This document shows, piece after piece, positions 16,543 to 23,771 of a stretch of DNA of 64,000 nucleotides; position 1 is the stretch's first letter; the number at the start of each line of letters is the position of its first letter. The notes beneath the pieces are model-generated. The model made no database searches. It was not told the DNA's origin and saw only the letters and a list, made by a program, of their open reading frames with translations. Position numbers and translations under genes: made by a program. The stretch spans positions 186,001 through 250,000 of the forward strand of contig JAFRAC010000007.1 of the NCBI GenBank assembly GCA_017405595.1, given 5' to 3'. The DNA is from Thermoguttaceae bacterium (GTDB lineage Bacteria; Planctomycetota; Planctomycetia; Pirellulales; Thermoguttaceae).

Positions 16543-19521
16543 TTACCGGAACTTTTTTCTTCTTTTTTGTTTGCGGAGCCTGCGGCGGCGCGCCAGCTCG
16601 CGCAGATCCGGCTGGGGATCCCGGGAGGGCCGGTCTTCTTCCGGCTCTTCCTCTTCTTCGGGATCCGGAATCTCTTCGGCGGCTATCGGTTTCCTGCCGG
16701 AGGATGGGGTTTCGTCAAAGTCTTCATCCGTGTACTCAACAAAGTTTTCGTCCTCGTAAGGCTCTTCTTCTTCGTCTTCCCACAGCGGCTCGTCCTCTTC
16801 TTCGTCGTCAAGCTCCTCTTCGCTGTCGGCTTCTTCCCCCTCTCCGCCTGTCAGATCGCCGTCTTCTTCATATTCTTCTTCGTCGCCGTACTCTTCCTCA
16901 TCCTCTTCGGTGTATTCCTCCTCTTCTTCTTCCCAGGAGGCCTCTTCTTCATCGTCGTACGATTCTTCGGAAAGGTTTTCTTCCGGGCGTTCGTCCTCTT
17001 CCGGAATCTCTTCGAAATCGAGCTGTTCTTCGGTCAGAGGCTCTTCGTCGAAAGGAGGATTCTCTTTCGGTCTTACACGTTTTTCCGGGGGGGAAACGGG
17101 ATGTTTTTTCGGCGGTTTCGGCCGATGGAACTCGGGAGTGGGGAGGAACGGAGCGGGGATTTCCGGCGGCGCCGGTTCTTCGCCCGCGTTCATCTGGTTC
17201 CATTGTTCAAGCGAGATCAGCACATCGCGCGGTTTCGCGTCATTCGTTCCTTTCGCACTGATGATCCCCTGGCTTTCCATCTCGTCCATGATTTTTGCCG
17301 CCCGGCCGTAACCGATCGAGAATTTCCGCTGCAGCAGCGAGGTACTCGCGCGCCGCTGTGTGACGATAAACGAGACGGCCTCCTCGTAGAGGGGGTCGTC
17401 GAAATGACGCAACTGCGGGATTTCGGCTGCGAAATCTTCATCGGAGATCAGGAATTTCTGCCGGTCGGTCGATATTTCGCAGTTGACGGCGTAGATTTCA
17501 TCATCGCTGACAAAGGTCCCCTGACCGCGGATGATCTGGTTGGTGACGGAGTTCAGAAAGAGCAGGTCGCCGTTGCCCAGGAGCTTGTCAGCTCCGTTCT
17601 CATCGAGAATGACGCGGCTGTCGGTCTGTGTGGCGACGCCGAACGCGATACGTGCGGGCAGGTTTGACCTGATCAGCCCTGTGACCACGTTAACGGTCGG
17701 CTTTTGTGTGGCAAGAATCAGGTAAATCCCGACGGCGCGGCTCTTGGCGGCGAGCCGGGCGATATACTCCTCGAGATCTTTTCCCGCAATCGCCATCATA
17801 TCGGCCATTTCGTCGGCGATCACCACCAGGGCGGGTATCTTTTTCTGGAGTTTTTCCCACTCGTCCTGGCTCTGCGGCTGGAAACGCTGGCGGAGTTTTT
17901 CGAGAGAGAGGCTGTTGTATTCCTTGAGCTGCCTGACGCCGACACGGGCGAGCAGCCTGTACCGTTCGTCCATCTCGACACAGAGCCAGTTCAGAATGGC
18001 GGGCGCCTTTTTCATATCGGTAACGACAGGACACGCCAGATGCGGGATCTGCTTGTAGGGACTCAGCTCGACCATTTTCGGGTCGATCAGGATCATCCGC
18101 ACTTCCCGCGGCGTCCTTGTCATCAAAATCGAAAGGATGATCGAGTTCAGACAGACCGATTTCCCGGTTCCGGTCCGTCCGCCGATCAGCATGTGCGGCA
18201 GTTTCGCCAGGTCGGCAACGATCGAATTGCCCGTGACATCTTTCCCGAGGAAAAGAGGAATCTGCATTCTGGCGGCACTCTCGGCGCTCTCTTCCATCAC
18301 GTTGCGCAGGCGGACAAGCTGGCGTTCCTTGTTCGGAACCTCGACGCCGACCGAGCTCTTTCCCGGAATGGGGGAAACAATCCGCACGGTCGGCACTTTC
18401 ATGGCGATGGCCAGTTCGTTCGTCAGTCCGTTCAGCGGCTGGATTTTTTGCCCTTTTAGAAGTTCCAGTTCATAAAGGGTGATGACCGGGCCGCTCTGAT
18501 AGCCGACCACGCGCACGTCGCAGTCATAATCGTCGAAAGCCTTCTGCAGGCGCCTCATTTCCGAGGCGATTTTCGCTTCTTGGTTTGTCAGGCTGACCGG
18601 ATCGGCATACGGCAGAATGTCGATCGGGGGAATCCGGTACGAAGGCTCGATTTCCTCTTCCGATTCTTCTTCAGTCTGCTCTTCCTCCTCTTCCTCTTCT
18701 TCGGCCGGCTCCTCTTCGATCGGTTCCGGTTTGGGAGCCGGGCGTTTTTGCGGCTTTGTTTTCTCCGGCGCGGGATCTTCCCCGGTTCCAAGAGCCGGAT
18801 CGGTCTTTTGGGGCAGAAAGATTTCGGCGGCCTGTCTCAGGCCGACAATCATCAGGAGGAAATGGAGCAGACGGGAATCACTGACCAGAATAAGACCGGC
18901 CGCGAACATAAAAAGAAGAAAGACGGCAATCCCCGCCGGGGCAATGTGAAGCTTTTTGTCGAGCAGAAAACGGACAGAGGCGCCGAGTTCTCCTCCCGGC
19001 CCGAGTTCGGTCTGCTGCGCGGCAAGCCGGGCCGCCAGCGCGCTGAATTTTGATTTCAGAGCGGCCGGGGTTTCAGCGTGGGCCGCGTCGGTATCGGAAT
19101 TGGCACGGGTTTCTTCGCTGCGGGAAGCGGTATCGGCTGCCGGGGGCGCGGTGTAACGGGTCAGAAACGCCGACAGGGCCCCCGAAACCGCCATCAGCAT
19201 CAGCGCGGTACCGCAGGCTTTGAGAATCGAATTCCGAAGGCGCGGCATTCGCCAGTATGAAACAACGCGTAAAAAAAGGGCCGCCAAAAGGAACCAAACC
19301 CCGTAACCGCAGAACCGGTAGAGAAGATTGGCGCAGAAGGCGCCCGGTACGCCGCAGAGATTATGAACCGGCTGCTGCAGCGCGGCGTACGTGCGGCCGG
19401 GAGGGTCGAGCGGCGAGTAACTCGCCGCACAGACGATAAGAAAGAAAAGCGCGAGGGTGATCAGGATTCCGAAAACGACCCGGCCGGAAGTCCATGTATT
19501 GCTTTTTTCCTGAGCGGTCAA
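16543..19521 (-). CDS. ftsK: FtsK/SpoIIIE-type DNA translocase with long acidic C-terminal tail
   Basis: The 992-residue protein starts with TTG at 19521; an AGG about 7 bases upstream serves as ribosome-binding site, and no closer ATG exists. Four membrane spans lie in the first ~210 residues, then an acidic/proline linker (~230-295). The motor has Walker A GGRTGTGKS at 447-455 and Walker B LVVIADEMADMM. The DNA-binding gamma winged-helix is at ~690-745 (ASTSLLQRKFSIGYGRAAKIMDEM). FtsK pumps chromosome DNA at the division septum. Unusually, ~245 further residues follow the gamma domain: a Pro-rich part, ~160 residues dominated by Glu and Asp, and a basic end RRRRLRKQKRRKKFR. It converges with the bat operon across a 25-base gap. 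Confidence 0.93.
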   Translation of the reverse strand: MTAQEKSNTWTSGRVVFGILITLALFFLIVCAASYSPLDPPGRTYAALQQPVHNLCGVPGAFCANLLYRFCGYGVWFLLAALFLRVVSYWRMPRLRNSILKACGTALMLMAVSGALSAFLTRYTAPPAADTASRSEETRANSDTDAAHAETPAALKSKFSALAARLAAQQTELGPGGELGASVRFLLDKKLHIAPAGIAVFLLFMFAAGLILVSDSRLLHFLLMIVGLRQAAEIFLPQKTDPALGTGEDPAPEKTKPQKRPAPKPEPIEEEPAEEEEEEEEQTEEESEEEIEPSYRIPPIDILPYADPVSLTNQEAKIASEMRRLQKAFDDYDCDVRVVGYQSGPVITLYELELLKGQKIQPLNGLTNELAIAMKVPTVRIVSPIPGKSSVGVEVPNKERQLVRLRNVMEESAESAARMQIPLFLGKDVTGNSIVADLAKLPHMLIGGRTGTGKSVCLNSIILSILMTRTPREVRMILIDPKMVELSPYKQIPHLACPVVTDMKKAPAILNWLCVEMDERYRLLARVGVRQLKEYNSLSLEKLRQRFQPQSQDEWEKLQKKIPALVVIADEMADMMAIAGKDLEEYIARLAAKSRAVGIYLILATQKPTVNVVTGLIRSNLPARIAFGVATQTDSRVILDENGADKLLGNGDLLFLNSVTNQIIRGQGTFVSDDEIYAVNCEISTDRQKFLISDEDFAAEIPQLRHFDDPLYEEAVSFIVTQRRASTSLLQRKFSIGYGRAAKIMDEMESQGIISAKGTNDAKPRDVLISLEQWNQMNAGEEPAPPEIPAPFLPTPEFHRPKPPKKHPVSPPEKRVRPKENPPFDEEPLTEEQLDFEEIPEEDERPEENLSEESYDDEEEASWEEEEEEYTEEDEEEYGDEEEYEEDGDLTGGEGEEADSEEELDDEEEDEPLWEDEEEEPYEDENFVEYTDEDFDETPSSGRKPIAAEEIPDPEEEEEPEEDRPSRDPQPDLRELARRRRLRKQKRRKKFR
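16725..17075 (-). repeat. Low-complexity GAA/GAG/GAT tract coding the FtsK acidic tail
   Basis: On the plus strand the stretch is dense in TTC/CTC/CTT triplets, which on the coding strand give runs of Glu and Asp with scattered Tyr and Gly. It lies wholly inside the ftsK frame, after the gamma domain. Confidence 0.8.
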
Positions 19522-19685
19522 ATCAAACCTTTTTTCCTTTGGGGAAGACGCCTGCGCATTCCGTCAAAGATACTTTCCGGCTCAATGGGCCGGAAAGGCA
19601 TCTCTTTGTAAGGCCGTCTTGCCGAGCCCGGTTTGCCGTTCCGTCGGAAAAACCTTTTTGTTCTTATCCGCGGGTCCGCCGCGTC

Positions 19686-21272
19686 TCATTCCTCATCGTC
19701 TGCCGGTTCGGAATGGTCGATTTTTTCGTAGTAGGTGTCGAAGTCAAAATTCGGGCTGTTGTCCAAATCGTGACATGTGTAACAGACCTGTTTAACCCCG
19801 TCGCCGACGAGCATCGCCTGACGCAGCCGCGTCTGCGCGGCCGTGTCGCTGCCGAGCTCGGCCTGGATGTGGTTCGAGCCCGGGCCGTGACACGACTCGC
19901 AGCCGACGTTGGCCAGGAAGGGGGTCGCCTTCATGTCGGTGTATCCGCCTTGGTACGGGACATGTTCGATTCCGTTCCACCCGACCACATGGCAGCTGAC
20001 GCAGTCCGGATCGCAGTCCCGCGGCGGATCGGCGGAATGTTCGGTCGGCGGGTCGGAGCTGATCGACTTCCAGGCGGTGCTGTGGCGGGTTTCGCGCCAC
20101 TGGTCGTAGGCGTCGGTGTGGCATGAACCGCACTTGGACGACCCCACGTAATCCCCCTTGGTCTGCTTGTCGGGCGACTCAACCGCCATGATGTTCAGGC
20201 CCTTGAATCCCTGCGGTTCGACGATCCCGCGTAAAACGTCCTGGTATTCCTTCATCAGCAGATGGACATCCCCCGACTGATTGTAGCGCGAGTCGAGCGC
20301 GACGCGCTGGTAACGGACCGAGTCGCCGTAGATCCCCAGCACCACCGCGTATTTCCCCTTTTCGCCGACCTCGATGATAAACTGGCCGTTTTCGGTGCGG
20401 CGCGGCTCCAGGGGCGGAGTTGTGGGGGAATCCCCGGTAATGACGACATCGAAATCGGGAAAATCGGCGATCAGGTCTTCCACGAACTTTTCCGATCCGT
20501 GAGCGATCAGAATCAGATGGTCGCACTCTTCCTGCTTCAGATCGACAAGGATCGCGTTCAGGCGTTCGTCGGGCTGTTTGGTTTTGATCTTTTCGTCGAG
20601 GGACGAAAGGGAGGAGGTATCGACAACCGAGGTTACGCCGATACGGATTCCGTTCTGTTCGATCACCTTGTAGGGCTGTGTGTACAGCTCAAGAAAATCG
20701 TACACCCCGATGTTTGCCGAGACAAAGAGGCTCTTTTCGGTCGGACTCGGGGGAACCGTATACTTCAAAAGGTAATGGGCGGGGAACCGCAGTTCGTTCT
20801 GGCTGATTCCGATTGCGGAATAACCCATCAGGTAGAACGCGTTGATGGCCATGTCGAACTTCAGCTCTTCCTGGAATCCGTAACCGGACGGAATCAGGCC
20901 GGCATCGATCGCCATGACGGGCCACCCTTCGGCGCGGAGCGATTTCAGGAAATCGGCCCGGCGTGAAAGCCCCCCCTTCATTCGGGCCATTCCGGCGCAG
21001 CCGCACGGTTCGACATAGCCTTCGAGCAGGCCGGTGAGCACGAGCGCCAGATCGGGTGTTTCCCACCCTTCAAAGTAAACGCCGTTCTCCTGAACCGGGT
21101 CGAACGGTTCGTCCGATTCGGTTTGCGCCGTCAGCGGTCCGGCAGTCCAAAGAGTACTCAGCAGAAAGAGCGCCGCGGCCGTCAGGCAGGTCTTCCGCCG
21201 GGGGGAAAAAGATAACCCGAAAATACCCTTCTTCCGGAGAGCCGTCTGATGCCCGATTCCAAAACTTCCCAT
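19686..21272 (-). CDS. Exported tetrahaem cytochrome c fused to a UshA-like domain
   Basis: I prefer ATG 21272 (GAGG 5 bases upstream) to the TTG at 21314, giving 528 residues. A signal peptide (TAAALFLLSTLWTAG) is followed by an ~330-residue 5'-nucleotidase/metallophosphatase-like domain with the EPCGC motif and the KGGLSRR segment seen in related planctomycete proteins. The C-terminal part has four CxxCH haem-binding motifs at C381, C424, C458 and C497, plus extra His residues for distal ligation. It is probably a periplasmic electron-transfer protein. The nucleotidase-like part lacks an obvious complete metal site, so hydrolytic activity is doubtful. Confidence 0.82.
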   Translation of the reverse strand: MGSFGIGHQTALRKKGIFGLSFSPRRKTCLTAAALFLLSTLWTAGPLTAQTESDEPFDPVQENGVYFEGWETPDLALVLTGLLEGYVEPCGCAGMARMKGGLSRRADFLKSLRAEGWPVMAIDAGLIPSGYGFQEELKFDMAINAFYLMGYSAIGISQNELRFPAHYLLKYTVPPSPTEKSLFVSANIGVYDFLELYTQPYKVIEQNGIRIGVTSVVDTSSLSSLDEKIKTKQPDERLNAILVDLKQEECDHLILIAHGSEKFVEDLIADFPDFDVVITGDSPTTPPLEPRRTENGQFIIEVGEKGKYAVVLGIYGDSVRYQRVALDSRYNQSGDVHLLMKEYQDVLRGIVEPQGFKGLNIMAVESPDKQTKGDYVGSSKCGSCHTDAYDQWRETRHSTAWKSISSDPPTEHSADPPRDCDPDCVSCHVVGWNGIEHVPYQGGYTDMKATPFLANVGCESCHGPGSNHIQAELGSDTAAQTRLRQAMLVGDGVKQVCYTCHDLDNSPNFDFDTYYEKIDHSEPADDEE

Positions 21273-21341
21273 CTCATCCTCAAAATGTGATCCGTTCTCT
21301 TCGTTCCGCGCCAAAATCCCTGCCGGTGCGGAAAGGCGGTT

Positions 21342-21371
21342 TTGACGCCTATCCGTACTTTACAATATAAA
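21342..21371 (+). promoter_or_regulatory. Distal candidate promoter upstream of the topoisomerase VI B gene
   Basis: TTGACG at 21342-21347 and TATAAA at 21366-21371 are separated by 18 bases. A second candidate lies closer to the gene. Confidence 0.35.
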
Positions 21372-21436
21372 TGGGGAGAGGGAAATATCAAAAGTTCCCT
21401 ATTTTCCCAAAATGGAGAAAGTCTTTCTCCCCGCCC

Positions 21437-21465
21437 TTTCAAACTTCCCCTTTTTTCGGTAGAAT
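21437..21465 (+). promoter_or_regulatory. Proximal candidate promoter of the topoisomerase VI B gene
   Basis: TTTCAA at 21437-21442 and TAGAAT at 21460-21465 have 17-base spacing, with GG before the -10 box as at other promoters in this window. It predicts a leader of about 45 bases. Confidence 0.4.
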
Positions 21466-21514
21466 CACAGGGGGGAAGGGCTTCAAGAGAGATCACGTAA
21501 AATAAAGGATATTC

Positions 21515-23527
21515 ATGCAGAATGCAAGGCAGCACGCTGCTTCCGAGACGGAACGCGCCGCAACTTCATCGAAGGGCCGGCGCTGGGCCGACGCGAAAAC
21601 GATGGCTTTGGCGCAGAAGGAAATCTCGGTCAGCGAATTTTTCTCAAAAAACAGGCATCTTCTCGGGTTTGATAATCCCCGTAAAGCGCTTCTGACCACG
21701 GTAAAAGAGGCGGTTGACAATTCGCTCGACGCCTGTGAAGAGGCGGGAATCCTTCCGGAAATCTGGGTTCAGGTCACTGCCGAAGCCAAAGACCGTTATC
21801 GGGTTTCCGTTCAGGATAACGGTCCGGGAATCATGAAGAAGCAGATCCCGAACATCTTCGGGAAACTTCTTTACGGGTCGAAGTTTCACCGTCTGCGGAT
21901 GAGCCGCGGCCAGCAGGGGATCGGGATCAGCGCCGCGGGAATGTACGGTCTTCTGACGACCGGCAAACCGATCGAAATCATCTCCAAAATTTCTCCGCGG
22001 ACACCGGCCCACTACTATGTTCTCAAGATGGATACCAAGCTTAACCGGCCTGATATCCTGAACGGCGACGGCAACGGCGTGGAAATCCCGCCGAACGATC
22101 TCGGCCGCAAAATGGTTGCCGAACAGGGGATCGGCTGGGTTGAAGTCTCGCGCGGCACGCGGGTGACGATCGAACTCGAAGCCCGGTATCTGCGCGGGCG
22201 CGGGAGCGTCGACGAATACCTCGAAGAGACGGCGATTGCCAATCCGCACGCAACGTTTCACTATGTCGACCCGGAAGGAAACGAAACGACCTATGCCGCC
22301 ACGGTTGCCGAGCTGCCGCCGGAGCCGATTGAAATCAAACCGCATCCCTACGGGGTTGAACTGGGGCGCCTGATCAATATGCTCCGCGAGACAACGGAGC
22401 CGACCCTCGCGAAGTTCCTGACCGAGTCGTTCTGCCGCATCTCTCCGGCAACGGCGCGCCTTTTATGCCAGGCGGCGAAGCTTTCGGTACGCACCGATCC
22501 TCGCCTCGTGCAGCGCGACGAGGCCGAAAGGCTTTTCTACGCAATCTCCGAGACGAAGATCCCCGCGCCTTCGACCGACTGCATCACTCCGATCGGGGAA
22601 CAAAATCTGCTTACCGGGCTTCATGAAGTGGTGCCGGGCGAGTTTTTCGCGGCGGCAACGCGGCCTCCGGCGGTCTACCGCGGAAATCCGTTCCAGGTTG
22701 AGGTCGGCCTGGCTTACGGGGGCGGTCCGGCTCTTCAAAAAGTGACGCGCGAGACGCTTGCCGAAATGCTTCATGAAAGCGACGCGCGTACGATGCGCCA
22801 GTTTTTGACCGCCGCCTTCGACGGGATCGGTGCCGAAGGGGCCGACAAAATTATCAAAAATGCCCATATCCGTCCCCGCGTCTCCCCGGCGAAGCTCCTG
22901 CCCAAAGAGTTCAACGCGCTTCTCGAGTCGCTCCAGACGCTGAACCTGAACGAGGGACAGACGATGACGGTCTACCGTTACGCGAACCGGGTTCCCCTCC
23001 AGTTCCAGCCGGGCGCGTGCCTGATCACGCAGTCGGTCAGCCAAATGAACTGGCGCCCTTACGGACTGAGCCAAACCCGCGGCCAGCTTCCCCGAGGGCC
23101 GCTGACCGTCATTGTTCACCTGGCAAGCGTCTGGGTTCCTTTCACCAGCGAGTCGAAAGAGGCGATTGCCGCCTATCCGGAGATCCAGAAAGAGCTTCGT
23201 CTGGCGCTCCAGGCGGTCGGGCGCAAACTCGGGATGTTCTTAAAGCGCCGCCAGCGTGTCAAGCAGGAAGGAGAGCGCCGGAGCATTTTCCTCCGATATC
23301 TGGGGGAAGTGGCCGACGCCCTTTCGGAAATCAACGGCCAGGACCGCGAGACGATCTACGAGAACCTTGTCGCGGTTGCCCGCCGCAAAACAGCCGCCGC
23401 CGACATGCAGATCGGCGAAGACGGAAAACCGGTCGAGGAAGATATTGATTTCGGCGATAATGTCCTGATCGTTTCCCAAGACGGTTCCGATGCCGACGCC
23501 GAAGATTCCGGCGAAATCGACGGCTGA
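21515..23527 (+). CDS. top6B: DNA topoisomerase VI subunit B (GHKL ATPase)
   Basis: The 670-residue protein has the Top6B plan. The GHKL ATPase motifs are [13 protein letters not shown] (~64-76), QDNGPGI (~100-106) and [15 protein letters not shown] (~131-145). An H2TH-like middle follows ([16 protein letters not shown]), then a transducer domain with the conserved [10 protein letters not shown]. An acidic tail ends the protein. Topoisomerase VI is an A2B2 type IIB enzyme in which this subunit binds ATP and gates the DNA cleaved by subunit A. It is typical of archaea and occurs in some bacteria. No subunit A gene is adjacent or anywhere in the window. Start ATG 21515 is kept; M30 is an alternative. 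Confidence 0.92.
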   Translation: MQNARQHAASETERAATSSKGRRWADAKTMALAQKEISVSEFFSKNRHLLGFDNPRKALLTTVKEAVDNSLDACEEAGILPEIWVQVTAEAKDRYRVSVQDNGPGIMKKQIPNIFGKLLYGSKFHRLRMSRGQQGIGISAAGMYGLLTTGKPIEIISKISPRTPAHYYVLKMDTKLNRPDILNGDGNGVEIPPNDLGRKMVAEQGIGWVEVSRGTRVTIELEARYLRGRGSVDEYLEETAIANPHATFHYVDPEGNETTYAATVAELPPEPIEIKPHPYGVELGRLINMLRETTEPTLAKFLTESFCRISPATARLLCQAAKLSVRTDPRLVQRDEAERLFYAISETKIPAPSTDCITPIGEQNLLTGLHEVVPGEFFAAATRPPAVYRGNPFQVEVGLAYGGGPALQKVTRETLAEMLHESDARTMRQFLTAAFDGIGAEGADKIIKNAHIRPRVSPAKLLPKEFNALLESLQTLNLNEGQTMTVYRYANRVPLQFQPGACLITQSVSQMNWRPYGLSQTRGQLPRGPLTVIVHLASVWVPFTSESKEAIAAYPEIQKELRLALQAVGRKLGMFLKRRQRVKQEGERRSIFLRYLGEVADALSEINGQDRETIYENLVAVARRKTAAADMQIGEDGKPVEEDIDFGDNVLIVSQDGSDADAEDSGEIDG

Positions 23528-23668
23528 ACCCTCTCCCCGCCTCCCCCCAAAATAACACTCTTTTACGCTTCCGCACGGTGAGTTTCCCGCCGGTATTCCG
23601 GATTTGCCGGTTTTGACCGTGAAAGCGATTCGGGAAAATAAAAAAAAGAGTGAAAAAAAACAAATGTT

Positions 23669-23697
23669 TTGATTTTTTACTTGAATGATGTTATGAT
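23669..23697 (+). promoter_or_regulatory. Predicted promoter of the pilM operon
   Basis: TTGATT at 23669-23674 and TATGAT at 23692-23697 are exactly 17 bases apart in an AT-rich patch, about 75 bases before the pilM start. Confidence 0.6.
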
Positions 23698-23771
23698 GGA
23701 AGATGGCATCTTAGGGGGATTCTGCCCCTGGGGGGGCCGTATCTCCGAGTATCCGTATCCGAAACAGACGA

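Noticed and set aside
23556..23652. CACTCTTTT / AAAAGAGTG inverted repeat after the topoisomerase VI B gene
   Set aside because: The arms are ~80 bases apart, AT-rich and not followed by a T tract on the plus strand, so they are likely chance in a low-complexity region.
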